A stretch of DNA of 64,000 nt from CBDCFV01 sp965216425 (GTDB lineage Bacteria > Chloroflexota > Dehalococcoidia > Lucifugimonadales > UBA3495), in the NCBI GenBank assembly GCA_965216425.1, contig CBDCFV010000003.1, positions 1-64,000 on the forward strand, read 5' to 3'. Each line of letters begins with the position of its first letter. The stretch's first letter is position 1. The position numbers were made by a program, and so were the translations under genes. Below, in pieces: positions 8,365 to 16,893 of the stretch. The notes under the pieces are model-generated. The model did not search any database. It was not told where the DNA came from and saw only the letters and a program-made list of their open reading frames with translations.

Positions 8365-9657
8365 TTACTCGGCGGCTCTTCTCGCTTGGTCCAGCCAGCT
8401 ATTCCACACGTCCGCGTTAATCGCGGCCCATTCCTTGGCGTGCTTGTCGATGTCCTCCTGGGAGTTCTCGCCGGCATTCATTCGGTTGTTCTGGGCTGAC
8501 ACGTCTCCGACAGAAAGATTCATCACTTCGAAGAGTTTGGCCGCCGCCGGATTCTCTTCTAGGAACTTGCTGTTGGCGACAACCTGGATATCGTTGGCTG
8601 CGAATCCCACGAAGCAGGGGTCTTTGTCGCCGACGCACCCTTCCAACCCCGAAGCCATGAGTTCGGATTCTTCGGTGACGGTCGGATGGGCGAAACTGGG
8701 TACTTCGACCCAGATGACATCGGTGCCGGGGATAAGTCCGCCAGCTTTGGAGAGCGTGAAGTTGGGGGCCCAAGTGTAATAAAAGACGGAATCACCGTTT
8801 TCGTAGCGGGATTTCACGTCGGCAAACATGGCGTTGTAGGAGGCGGTGTTATGGTTGATGTGGTCGGACAACTCGAACGCCGGGATCTGGTGCTCAATAA
8901 CCTTGTTGCAACCCCAGCCGTCGGAGCAGCCATAGAGGTCCGCCTTACCGTCGCCGTCGTGGTCGAAGGCCTCTTTAACTTCCGGTTTGGCGAAGTCCGC
9001 CAACGTTGTGATTCCAAACTTTTCAACGGAGGCTTTGTCCACCAAGTAGCCTTGCACGCCACCGGCCGGGATGACCGTTCCTGCAATCTCAGCTCCTTTA
9101 GACCAAGTCTCTTCGAATTGGGTGTGAAGAGGGAACCAGGCGTTGGCCCAGAAGTCCACGTCCCCCTGAGATACGGCCAAGTAGAAGATGGCGTTGTCCA
9201 GTTCTTGATGGCCTTGAACGTCGTAGCCCAATTCCTCCAAAGCCAGGCTGTAGAGGGCTTCCTGGAAGTAGCCGGTGTTCCAGTTGGCGCGCGCCGGCTG
9301 GACCTCAACTCCCTTCCCAGGCATCGCCAAAGGCGGAGGATTCACGAGGACCTCTTTAACGATCTCTCTTTCTACCACCACCTCTTTTTCTACGATGACT
9401 TCTACAGGGACCTCAACGGGCACTTCTTTGATCCTTTCGATCTCTACAGGGACTTCCTTTTCCACCACCACTTCTTTTTCGACTTCAACCACCACCTGTT
9501 TCTCGACGGGGACCTCTTTGATTACCTCTTTTTCTACGATAACCTCTTTTTCCACGATCTGTGGCTCAGACGCGGTGGCGCAGGCGGCAAATACCATGAG
9601 AAGGACCATAACGGCGCTCGCCAGTAGCGCCGGTCTCAAAAACGTTTTCAGTTGCAT
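8365..9657 (-). CDS. opuAC: Glycine betaine/proline-type ABC binding lipoprotein
   Basis: This is a paralogue of the protein at 5440-6918, with the same OpuAC blocks (VQPARANWNTGYFQEALYSLAL, VSQGDVDFWANAWFPLH, GLIPGTDVIWVEVPSFAHP). The start at 9657 (MQLKTFLRP) gives a lipoprotein signal with lipobox MVFAAC at Cys26; the longer frame to 9711 adds 18 residues without signal character. Residues 34-105 are the VEKEV-type linker, shorter than in the paralogue. It lies directly downstream of the permease gene and is therefore the likely cognate binding protein of the transporter. The acidic DHDGDGKADLYG segment looks like a calcium-binding loop and is also present in the paralogue. Confidence 0.88.
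   Translation of the reverse strand: MQLKTFLRPALLASAVMVLLMVFAACATASEPQIVEKEVIVEKEVIKEVPVEKQVVVEVEKEVVVEKEVPVEIERIKEVPVEVPVEVIVEKEVVVEREIVKEVLVNPPPLAMPGKGVEVQPARANWNTGYFQEALYSLALEELGYDVQGHQELDNAIFYLAVSQGDVDFWANAWFPLHTQFEETWSKGAEIAGTVIPAGGVQGYLVDKASVEKFGITTLADFAKPEVKEAFDHDGDGKADLYGCSDGWGCNKVIEHQIPAFELSDHINHNTASYNAMFADVKSRYENGDSVFYYTWAPNFTLSKAGGLIPGTDVIWVEVPSFAHPTVTEESELMASGLEGCVGDKDPCFVGFAANDIQVVANSKFLEENPAAAKLFEVMNLSVGDVSAQNNRMNAGENSQEDIDKHAKEWAAINADVWNSWLDQARRAAE
9343..9558 (-). repeat. Coding repeat: VEKEV linker of the 8365-9657 lipoprotein
   Basis: About 72 residues of VEKEV/IKEVPVEV-type units between the lipid-anchored cysteine and the binding domain. They are homologous in style to the linkers at 6436-6816 and 31055-31237. 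Confidence 0.7.
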
Positions 9658-9792
9658 GTTAAGCCTCTCAAGTGATTTTGCAGGATTTGTTTGGGTCTGC
9701 ATTGAGGACATCCGCCTCTCTGCGTCATACCCAGGGGTGGGTAATTTTCCAGATTCACCTCCTGACTTCCAACAGGGTTTATCCTCAGAGGC

Positions 9793-10743
9793 CTAGCGGG
9801 TCGCCTCTTCCCGAGTGGATGTTGTTTCTTCGGATGGGACACTGCCGCGGGTTGATGGGTCCGGTACGGAGTCTGCCGTTCGCCGGGACCAGAAAAGGGC
9901 TGTCAAAATCCTCAGCAGCGCGCCTTGCCCTCCTCCCGGGCTTCCACGCCCCAAAGCCTGCGTAATACGGTCCAGGACTATGGCCAGGACGACGATGCCG
10001 ACGCCGCCGACCGCGGCCAAACCCGGTTGCAAGTTGTTGAGGCCCTGCCGCACCGGACGGCCCAGCCCGTCTGCGCCGATTATTGAAGCAATTACCACCA
10101 TGGATAACGACAGCAATAACGTCTGGTTCATCCCGGCCATAATGGTGCGCATCGCCAAGGGGACTTGCACGTCCTTGAGGGTTTGCCAGGACGTGGAGCC
10201 AAAGGCATAGGACGCCTCAACTACGTCCAGCGGCACCTGCCGGATTCCCAGGTTGGTCAGCCGGATGACGGGTGGCAGGGCGAATATGATGGTGGCGATT
10301 ACGCCGGGGACGGAGCCGATGCCGATCAACATCGCCACTGGGACTAAGTAAACGAAGGTTGGGATGGTCTGCATTACGTCCAGCACCGGGCGGATTACCG
10401 CCTCGCAGCGGTCATTGCGGGCGGCAATAATACCCAGGGGCAATCCCACTGCGGCGCAGAAGGCCAGCGCGCATAACACGGTCGCCAGCGTCTCCATAGT
10501 GAGGGTCCACAGGTCCAGAAAGCCTAGGAAAGTCATGGCGACGACGCTGAACACCGCTACGCGCCACCCTGCGATGCGCCAAGCGATGAAGCCGAGCAGT
10601 ATCAAGAACGCTACTGGGTGCAGCCAAACGAGAAACCATTGGATGCCGTCCAGCACGACGTCAACGGGGTCTTTAATGACCATCTCGAACAAATTGCGGT
10701 ACTGGCGCACCCATTGGACAAAGATGTCTATCCAGTGTTCCAA
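9793..10743 (-). CDS. opuAB: Glycine betaine/proline ABC transporter permease
   Basis: This is an integral membrane protein of the ProW/OpuAB family. It has several hydrophobic segments, the conserved VMQTIPTFVYLVPVAMLIGIG block and the cytoplasmic EAA loop EASYAFGSTSWQTLKDVQVPL that contacts the ATPase. The C-terminus has a hydrophilic tail of about 50 residues. The coordinates use the first conventional in-frame start, TTG at 10743, but this lacks a ribosome-binding site. The frame continues upstream to 10776, where an ATC codon lies 7 nt after a perfect AAGGAGG. The extra residues IPNPFDYYTIP extend the family-typical IPLEHWID start, so the true start is probably upstream. It lies between opuAA and opuAC. 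Confidence 0.88.
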   Translation of the reverse strand: MEHWIDIFVQWVRQYRNLFEMVIKDPVDVVLDGIQWFLVWLHPVAFLILLGFIAWRIAGWRVAVFSVVAMTFLGFLDLWTLTMETLATVLCALAFCAAVGLPLGIIAARNDRCEAVIRPVLDVMQTIPTFVYLVPVAMLIGIGSVPGVIATIIFALPPVIRLTNLGIRQVPLDVVEASYAFGSTSWQTLKDVQVPLAMRTIMAGMNQTLLLSLSMVVIASIIGADGLGRPVRQGLNNLQPGLAAVGGVGIVVLAIVLDRITQALGRGSPGGGQGALLRILTALFWSRRTADSVPDPSTRGSVPSEETTSTREEATR

Positions 10744-10783
10744 GGGAATGGTGTAGTAATCGAACGGGTTTGGGATAACGCGC

Positions 10784-10790
10784 CCTCCTT
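10784..10790 (-). promoter_or_regulatory. Strong ribosome-binding site for the betaine permease
   Basis: AAGGAGG on the minus strand. Seven nucleotides downstream the in-frame codon is ATC (10776-10774) rather than ATG, GTG or TTG. The nearest standard in-frame start (TTG 10743) is 40 nt away, too far for this site. Either a rare ATC start or a base error is implied. Confidence 0.6.
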
Positions 10791-10840
10791 GAGAAGTCCG
10801 TTTCTGCGGCGGTGTTCCACATCCCGCCGCATGTCCTTCG

Positions 10841-12049
10841 CTACATCACTACTTTAAGGGGTTCCGTATCAGTGTCAGGGGTGAGGTTTCCAATCATATC
10901 CGTTGCGTCAACCACGCCTATCAGCGTACCTTCTTCGTCCAGTACCGCTATCGGAAGGCCGGCGGCAGTAAGATCATATACGTCCGCCAAGGTTTCCGAC
11001 GCACTGGTGGCCGGGTATTCGGTGTTGATTACCCGGCCAAGGTCCCGGACGCCTTCCCGGGTGGCCACCCCCACGGCCTGCCGGGTGACGATGCCCACCG
11101 GCTTGGAGTCCTGGTCCACCACGTGCAGCGCGTCAAGATTGTCCTCCCGCATACGTGACAGGGCCGTCTCCACCGTGTCTTCCCGTTCAAGCAAAGGATC
11201 GATTTCCCTGATGATGGACCCAACGGTGAAAACGCGGCCCCGGTCCACGTCTTGCGTGAAAGCAGCCACATAGTCGTCGGTGGGTTCGGATACGATGTTC
11301 TGGGGAGAGCCTATTTGAACGATGCGCCCATCCTTCATCACCGCCACTTGGTCACCAAGTTTCAAGGCCTCGCTCAGGTCGTGGGTGATGAAGATGATGG
11401 TCTTGTGGACGGTGCGTTGCAGTTCCATCAATTCGTCTTGCATCTCGCGGCGTATGAGAGGGTCGAGGGCGCTGAACGCCTCATCCATCAGCAGTATCTC
11501 CGGGTCCTTGGCCAAGGCTCTTGCGAGGCCCACCCTTTGCTGCATACCGCCGCTGAGGTTGTGGGGGTAGTAATCACCCCAACCGCCAAGCCCCACCACT
11601 TCCAAGGCCTCAAGGGCTTTCTCGTTGCGTTCCTGGGAGGCAACTCCTTGCACCTTCAGGCCATATTGCACGTTTTCAGCGACAGTCTTGTGGGGGAACA
11701 GAGCGAAATGTTGGAATACCATGCCCATCTTGTTGCGGCGGATTTCCCTCAGGTGCTGGCCATCGGCGATAGTGATTTCTTCTTCGTCTATGAATACCCG
11801 CCCGGCGGTAGGAGAAATGAGGCGGTTGACGCACCGGATGAGCGTGGATTTGCCTGATCCCGAGAGGCCCATGACCATGAATATCTCACCTTGCTTGACC
11901 TCAAAGGATGCTTCGGCCACCGCGACCACGTTACCGGTCTCGTTAAGGATATCCTCCCTGGTTGCTCCTTGTTCCGCGAGTATCAAGGCCTTATCGGGAG
12001 AAGGGCCGAATATTTTATAGACGTTATCCACTTGAACTTTGGCTGTCAA
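10841..12049 (-). CDS. opuAA: Glycine betaine/proline ABC transporter ATPase with tandem CBS domains
   Basis: 402 residues. The ABC part has Walker A GLSGSGKSTL, Q-loop MVFQHFALFPH, signature NLSGGMQQRVGLARAL, Walker B ILLMDEAFSALDPL and the His switch in FITHDLSEA. The C-terminal third (from about residue 265) carries two CBS motifs, which in OpuA-type transporters sense ionic strength and gate betaine uptake. The TTG at 12049 is preferred because GGAG lies 11 nt upstream and the preceding frame (MYTDCQ...) is unlike the family. It is the first gene of the minus-strand betaine operon. The start of the propeller gene at 12220 is divergent. Confidence 0.88.
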   Translation of the reverse strand: MTAKVQVDNVYKIFGPSPDKALILAEQGATREDILNETGNVVAVAEASFEVKQGEIFMVMGLSGSGKSTLIRCVNRLISPTAGRVFIDEEEITIADGQHLREIRRNKMGMVFQHFALFPHKTVAENVQYGLKVQGVASQERNEKALEALEVVGLGGWGDYYPHNLSGGMQQRVGLARALAKDPEILLMDEAFSALDPLIRREMQDELMELQRTVHKTIIFITHDLSEALKLGDQVAVMKDGRIVQIGSPQNIVSEPTDDYVAAFTQDVDRGRVFTVGSIIREIDPLLEREDTVETALSRMREDNLDALHVVDQDSKPVGIVTRQAVGVATREGVRDLGRVINTEYPATSASETLADVYDLTAAGLPIAVLDEEGTLIGVVDATDMIGNLTPDTDTEPLKVVM

Positions 12050-12219
12050 AAGGTCTTCTCCAACGCCGCCGCCGGCCAGCAATTGGCAATCAGTATACAC
12101 TATACAACTTATCTCACTGGGGACATACTTGCTATGCCGACAGGGTGCTTTCTATTATTAATCCGGGTCCGTTGAACGAGGAGTAGGCAAAGGACGCGCG
12201 GAAACCGCGGAGGTTTTTT

Positions 12220-13389
12220 ATGCCATCCGGCAGGATTCTTTCCGCAGCCGGCGTAATCGGGCTGTTGGCGTTATTGCTTGTATTTTTGTGGCTCACTGCC
12301 ATAGAAAGTCCAAGCACACAGATCCTGACCGGGTTGAAGTCACCACGCGGCCTTACTGCATTGGACGGGGAACAACTGCTCGTTTCGGAAGTGTTGGGCG
12401 GCAGGCTGCTGCGGTCTGACTTGAAGGGTAAGGTTACCGAGGTGGCCACCGGATTGCCGGCCACTTTTGGCGGTCCCAGTGGCGACTATCCTATCGGTGT
12501 TTCTTCAGCCATTTTACATGACCAAGCCTATTACTACGTTGCGGGGGAACCTCATCACGGAGGCGGCGTTTCCCGGATCAAGGACTTTTCCACCCTGTAC
12601 CGTTTGGAGTCGGGCGGCGAGCCGGAGAGGGTAGCCGGAGGAATAGGCCCCTTCGGCTTTTCAATCACCCGGATAACCAATCCTTACGATTTAGCGGCCG
12701 CGCCCCGCGGCGGCTTCTTCATCAGTGACGCCGGGATTAACGCTGTCCTATACGTCTCCGAGGCTGGGGAAATCTCCGACTATGCCACTTTTTCCAAGAG
12801 AGACGTTCAGGGTCCCGCCGGTCCTATAGACATTGAAGCTGTGCCAGCGGGCTTGACCATCGGCCCGGACAAGGCTCTTTACGTAGCCACATTCACTGGC
12901 CACCCTTATCCTCGGGGTGAGGCCCGCGTATACCGTTTCGTGGATGTCAACGATGACGGCGACGCTATGGACCAGGGTGAGGTTACGGTATTCGCCAAAG
13001 GATTCTCGGTGGCCACCGACCTGGCCTTTGACGACAAAGGAGGGTTATTGGTAACGGAGTTCAGCGCCGATATGTTGAGGCTGGTACAGGAACTGGGCCA
13101 CAAGCGGGCGGCGGAGATACCCGGGAGGATGGTGCGCTGGGACAACGGAGTTATCTCGGTGGTTGCCGAGGGCTTGGTCTCTCCAACGTCCGTTGCGATC
13201 GTGGATGGCCGGATTCTGGTGAGCGAGGAGTTTATCGGCTCGGTAACCGAGGTCAATCCGAAACGGTTCTCCACCCGATTCGCCGCGGTCGTATCGGGTG
13301 CTGCTGGAGTGGGCGTTGTCCTCGTTCTGTTGGTGGGCGCGTACGCAGAGCGGCTGGTTCGAAGTGAAGATTCGGTTAACGTCAACTGA
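12220..13389 (+). CDS. Membrane-anchored beta-propeller protein (ScyD/ScyE- or NHL-like)
   Basis: 389 residues with an N-terminal membrane segment (IGLLALLLVFLW) and a second near the C-terminus (AVVSGAAGVGVVLVLLVGAY). Between them lie repeated blade-like units (LKSPRGLTALDGEQLLVSEV, AVPAGLTIGPDKALYVATF, FSVATDLAFDDKGGLLVTEF, SPTSVAIVDGRILVSEEF) typical of SMP-30/NHL or ScyD/ScyE propellers. The segment DVNDDGDAMDQGE resembles a calcium loop. The substrate or partner is unknown. GGAGG lies 7 bp before the ATG. It is transcribed divergently from the betaine operon and stands alone, with the IS element 71 bp downstream. Confidence 0.65.
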   Translation: MPSGRILSAAGVIGLLALLLVFLWLTAIESPSTQILTGLKSPRGLTALDGEQLLVSEVLGGRLLRSDLKGKVTEVATGLPATFGGPSGDYPIGVSSAILHDQAYYYVAGEPHHGGGVSRIKDFSTLYRLESGGEPERVAGGIGPFGFSITRITNPYDLAAAPRGGFFISDAGINAVLYVSEAGEISDYATFSKRDVQGPAGPIDIEAVPAGLTIGPDKALYVATFTGHPYPRGEARVYRFVDVNDDGDAMDQGEVTVFAKGFSVATDLAFDDKGGLLVTEFSADMLRLVQELGHKRAAEIPGRMVRWDNGVISVVAEGLVSPTSVAIVDGRILVSEEFIGSVTEVNPKRFSTRFAAVVSGAAGVGVVLVLLVGAYAERLVRSEDSVNVN

Positions 13390-13468
13390 TAGCGATTGAC
13401 CCCATCTGGAAGTCGACGAGGGCCGCCTTTCCGGGAGACTGGGTATGGTGGCACCTCTTAGAACCTGT

Positions 13469-13990
13469 TTACAATCTCTTCAGGATTAGCGTTGCGAAGG
13501 CGAGAACCACCATTTGCAGGCTGGTATTGAGCTTTCGTTCGCAGTTCTTCCAGAGCCGGCGGCACTTCTCCAGCCAAGCGAAAGACCGCTCCACCACCCA
13601 TCTCTTCGGCAGCACCACGAAGGTGTGCAGTTCGTTGCGTTTCACCACTTCCACCGCGGCTCCCAACAGGCTTCGCACCCCAGCAGCAAAGGGCTTCCCG
13701 GTGTAGCCCCCATCCACCAGCACGTTCTGCACCTGGTTGAGGCCATCCCGGTGCCGGTCAAACATCGCCAAGGCCCCGGCCCGGTCGGTCACGTTGGCCG
13801 TGGTTAGGTGGATCGCGTGGGGCAACCCCTGCGTGTCCACCGCGATGTGGCGCTTGATTCCGGACACCTTCTTGCCCGCGTCATAGCCCTTGTTCCCGGC
13901 GCTGTCAGTGTTCTTCACGCTCTGGGAGTCCACGATACAGAAGCTGGTCCGCTCTTTCCGTCCATTGCTTTGCCGGGCCTCGCCAACCAA
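13469..13990 (-). CDS. IS5-family transposase, C-terminal DDE part (orfB)
   Basis: 173 residues with the catalytic region: FCIVDSQSVKNTD (first Asp), VLVDGGYTGKPF (second Asp) and WVVERSFAWLEKCRRL (Glu), the DDE signature of this IS group. The frame begins right after an A8 run (plus-strand T8 at 13991-13998) and is +1 relative to orfA, with a TAA just upstream. Expression as a full transposase would need slippage on the A run. The stop codon lies within the terminal repeat. Confidence 0.8.
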   Translation of the reverse strand: MVGEARQSNGRKERTSFCIVDSQSVKNTDSAGNKGYDAGKKVSGIKRHIAVDTQGLPHAIHLTTANVTDRAGALAMFDRHRDGLNQVQNVLVDGGYTGKPFAAGVRSLLGAAVEVVKRNELHTFVVLPKRWVVERSFAWLEKCRRLWKNCERKLNTSLQMVVLAFATLILKRL

Positions 13991-14261
13991 TTTTTTTTAA
14001 GACCTGCTCCAGAATGGAATCCTCATCCGGGCCGGGCCGCTCGCTCCATTGCCGAAAATACTTGTAGCAGGTGCGCCAATCGGGGAAGTCCGCAGGCAGC
14101 ATGCGCCACTGGCAGCCGCTTTTCAGGAGGTACAACACCCCGCAGAAAACGTCGTACAGGTCCACGGTGCGGGGCTTGGTCCGGCGCCGGACCGACTCCA
14201 GCGTCGGCAGAATCCGGGCGAATTGCTCCCGGCTGATGTCGCTGGGATAGGAATGAGACAT
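13905..14261 (-). CDS. IS5-family transposase, N-terminal part (orfA)
   Basis: 118 residues that begin with the DUF4096-type N-terminal domain (REQFARILPTLESVRRRTKP, then VLYLLKSGCQWRMLPADFPD and CYKYFRQWSERP). It reads into the A8 run (encoding LKKIGW) and then continues in a non-catalytic frame to 13905, overlapping orfB. A fused product of about 260 residues would have the normal length for this IS type. The A8 tract fits either programmed slippage or a one-base inactivating change. Confidence 0.75.
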   Translation of the reverse strand: MSHSYPSDISREQFARILPTLESVRRRTKPRTVDLYDVFCGVLYLLKSGCQWRMLPADFPDWRTCYKYFRQWSERPGPDEDSILEQVLKKIGWRGPAKQWTERADQLLYRGLPEREEH

Positions 14262-14468
14262 GCTTACCCCTCCCTTGGTAATAGTCTCAACTTAACGTAT
14301 TCCAAAGATCGTCAACAGGCTCTTACCCCGCAGTAGTCCCACGGATGTGCATTACTCTCCGGATACGGCTCACCGTCTTGCGTACATTGGTCGGGACGTG
14401 TAGTCTCGCGCCCCTTGAGTCCCCTTCCGGCCAATAGATTCAAAAAGTCAAGAAATAAAGGCGTTGTC

Positions 14469-15806
14469 CTACTCTGACTTCGTTGCTTTTTGAGCGGCGT
14501 AATGATTTGGCGGGACCGGCAAGCCCAGGTTGCCGTGGAACGTGTCGTCTTCATACGCGGTTCGGAACAGCCCGCGCTCCTTCAGTATCGGCACAACCCC
14601 GTCTACGAACTCGGTGAACCCGTCGGGCAGCACTGAGTTGCTTACCATGAAGCCGTCGGCGGCCCGTTCCTCGAACCATAGCTGCATGGTGTCCGCCACG
14701 TTGGCCGGTGTGCCGATGTAGGCTGGTTTGGGGGTCGTTTCCCGGAGCGCTACCTGCCGCAACGTGAGGTTTTGTTCTCGTGCGGCCTCTTTTATTCTGT
14801 CGGTGGCGCTTTCCCAGCCATTGCGGGCGAAATCACCCAGTTCGGGAAAAGGGCTGTCAATCTCGAACCGGGTGAAATCGATGTCGTTAAAGTAACGGCC
14901 CAAATAATTCAGAGCGTCGGTCATGCTGACCAGGTTGGCTATCTCGTTATATTTATCGTTGGCCTCCTGGGGAGTTCCACCGACTATGGGCCCGCAACCC
15001 GGAAGGATGAGGACCTCGTCCGGGTTCCTGCCGTGCTTGGCGGCCCGTTCCTTAATCTCCTTGTAGAAATCCTTGCCGTCCTCCAGCGACCGGTTGGTGG
15101 CGAATATGGCGTCGGCATGGCGGGAAGCGAACTCCTTGCCGGCTTCCGACGCGCCGGCTTGGATAAGGATGGGCCTGCCCTGCTTGGATCTGGCTATATT
15201 CAATGGCCCTTGGACCGAAAGGAACTCGCCTTTGTAGTCCAAGCGGTGCATTTTTGTTGGGTCAAAGAAGACGCCGGTTTCCTTGTCGAAAACGAAAGCG
15301 TCGTCCTCCCACGAGTCCCATAGGCCTTTGGTGACCTCAACAAACTCGTGGGCCATCCGGTACCGCAGATCGTGTTCCGGGTGTTCCGGCTTACTGTAGT
15401 TGAGAGCGGACCCCTCTAACGGAGAGGTTACAATGTTCCAACCGGCGCGGCCTCCGCTGATATGGTCTATCGAGGCAAACTGCCTGGCAACGGTGAACGG
15501 GTCGCTGTAAGTAGTGGATAGGGTGGCTGCCAAGCCGATGTGAGAGGTGTGGGCAGCCAACACCGCCAGCAAAGTCAGCGGCTCGAACCGGTTCAGGAAG
15601 ATGGGATGGGACTTTTCACTGATGTACAAGCCGTCGCCAAAAAAGACGAAGTCCAACTTCGCCTCTTCGGCCTTTTTCGTCAGGTTTATGTAGTATTCCA
15701 GGTTGATGGGCCCGTCGGGCACGGCGTTGGGGTGCCGCCAGGAAGCCATATTGCTCCCCGTCCCGGAAAAGAACGCTCCCAGATGCATCATGCGGGCTTC
15801 CGTCAT
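14469..15806 (-). CDS. Flavin-dependent monooxygenase, NtaA/SnaA/DszA type (LLM class)
   Basis: 445 residues, luciferase-like fold. Recognisable family blocks are LGAFFSGTGSNMASWRHPNA at the start, ISGGRAGWNIVTSPLEGSALNY and IFATNRSLEDGKDFYKEIKE. Enzymes of this group use reduced FMN supplied by a separate reductase to oxidise or cleave C-N and C-S bonds (nitrilotriacetate, dibenzothiophene sulfone, pristinamycin). ATG 15806 is chosen because GAGG lies 6 nt upstream; a TTG at 15818 is also open. It is the last gene of the grd-like operon. No flavin reductase is seen in the window. The substrate is unknown; an N-methylated or amino-acid-derived compound would fit the context. Confidence 0.82.
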   Translation of the reverse strand: MTEARMMHLGAFFSGTGSNMASWRHPNAVPDGPINLEYYINLTKKAEEAKLDFVFFGDGLYISEKSHPIFLNRFEPLTLLAVLAAHTSHIGLAATLSTTYSDPFTVARQFASIDHISGGRAGWNIVTSPLEGSALNYSKPEHPEHDLRYRMAHEFVEVTKGLWDSWEDDAFVFDKETGVFFDPTKMHRLDYKGEFLSVQGPLNIARSKQGRPILIQAGASEAGKEFASRHADAIFATNRSLEDGKDFYKEIKERAAKHGRNPDEVLILPGCGPIVGGTPQEANDKYNEIANLVSMTDALNYLGRYFNDIDFTRFEIDSPFPELGDFARNGWESATDRIKEAAREQNLTLRQVALRETTPKPAYIGTPANVADTMQLWFEERAADGFMVSNSVLPDGFTEFVDGVVPILKERGLFRTAYEDDTFHGNLGLPVPPNHYAAQKATKSE

Positions 15807-15848
15807 TCTTGGCCTCAACTTTTATATGCCATCCGGCAGGGTCCGGGG

Positions 15849-16883
15849 TCAGGAAGTGAGGGTTTGGGGCAGCGCTTCGCTGAGCAGCTTGTACGAATGG
15901 AGGCGTTTTTTAAAGTCACGGATCCCAGTGACGACGAACACTTCATCGACTTGATATTTTGCCTGAACGCCGGCCAGCTTGTGGCGCACTGTTTCTTTGG
16001 AGCCGTGGATAACCTCCAGGTCCCGTACTTCGAAAACACAGTTTTCCCCGGACTGGCGGCGAAACTCTTCCGCAGCTTCCAATGTGAAAACGGTTACTAT
16101 CCTCCCGCTTTCTACGTGAACTCTCACCAACTTGAGGCCTGAGGCGAACGTTCGGGCTTCTTCATCGGTTTCAGCTACCATAACTGGTAACGCCAGCATG
16201 GATTGAGGGCCGTTACCGCTTACCGGGTCGAACTTGTCCCGGTATGTTTGTATTGCCTCGGTCATTACGCCCTCGTCATTATTGAGAAACAGCGCGAAGA
16301 CGTAAGGCAACCCAAGGCTCCCAGCCATTTCCGCACTGGAGGGAGTCGTACCCAAGACAAACAGGTCGGCCGGTTGGGTGGGCAAGGGACTTGCTTGTAG
16401 TCCATAAAGGGGATGGTCCTGCTCCAACCGGTTTTGGAGGAAGCTTTGCAACTCCAGAACCTTCCCTTGGAGTGGCTTGCCGTCGTACCCAGTGTCCTGC
16501 TGCAACGCACGGGTCGAGTTGGGCATCCCGCCTGGCCCGCCGCCAATTCCCAAGTCAACTCTTCCGCCCGCAAGGCAGGAGAGGACATTGAAATTCTCCG
16601 CCACCTTGTAAGGACTGTAGTGCTGGAGCATCACTCCGCCGGAACCAACGCGAATGCGGTCCGTTTTTGCCAGCAAGTGAGATATAAGCACTTCTGGAGA
16701 AGAACCCATGACCCCTGTGGAGCCGTGGTGCTCGGTGACCCAAAACCGGTTATACCCCCACTGCTCGGCGCATTGGGCCAGTTGTATAGTGTGCTGAAAA
16801 GCGTCGGCAGCAGTTTCATCGGGGTACACTGGACTCTGGTCCAGTACGCTGAGCTTCAACCGGGTGGTTTGCGCGTGTTCCAT
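15849..16883 (-). CDS. LLM-class flavin-dependent oxidoreductase, MsnO8-like
   Basis: 344 residues with the bacterial-luciferase-like pattern: LSVLDQSPV at the start, WGYNRFWVTEHHGSTG, VGSGGVMLQHYSPYKVAENF and GRVDLGIGGGPGG. This is the group-1 (MsnO8-type) branch, which is distinct from the NtaA-type gene that follows 30 bp later. It begins 10 bp after the GrdB-like gene and is therefore almost certainly co-transcribed with it. The precise reaction is unknown; family members are FMN- or F420-dependent oxidoreductases. Confidence 0.8.
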   Translation of the reverse strand: MEHAQTTRLKLSVLDQSPVYPDETAADAFQHTIQLAQCAEQWGYNRFWVTEHHGSTGVMGSSPEVLISHLLAKTDRIRVGSGGVMLQHYSPYKVAENFNVLSCLAGGRVDLGIGGGPGGMPNSTRALQQDTGYDGKPLQGKVLELQSFLQNRLEQDHPLYGLQASPLPTQPADLFVLGTTPSSAEMAGSLGLPYVFALFLNNDEGVMTEAIQTYRDKFDPVSGNGPQSMLALPVMVAETDEEARTFASGLKLVRVHVESGRIVTVFTLEAAEEFRRQSGENCVFEVRDLEVIHGSKETVRHKLAGVQAKYQVDEVFVVTGIRDFKKRLHSYKLLSEALPQTLTS

Positions 16884-16893
16884 AGTGGGACGG

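Larger units (their letters stand above)
13461..14322 (-). mobile_element. IS5-family insertion sequence (862 bp)
   Basis: The terminal inverted repeats are GAACCTGTTTACAATCT at 13461-13477 and, read on the other strand, GAGCCTGTTGACGATCT at 14306-14322 (14 of 17 identical). The flanks carry TTA on both sides (13458-13460, 14323-14325), a 3-bp duplication of the TNA type. It contains two overlapping transposase frames on the minus strand. The element sits between the propeller gene and the end of the grd-like operon and disrupts no visible gene. Confidence 0.8.
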
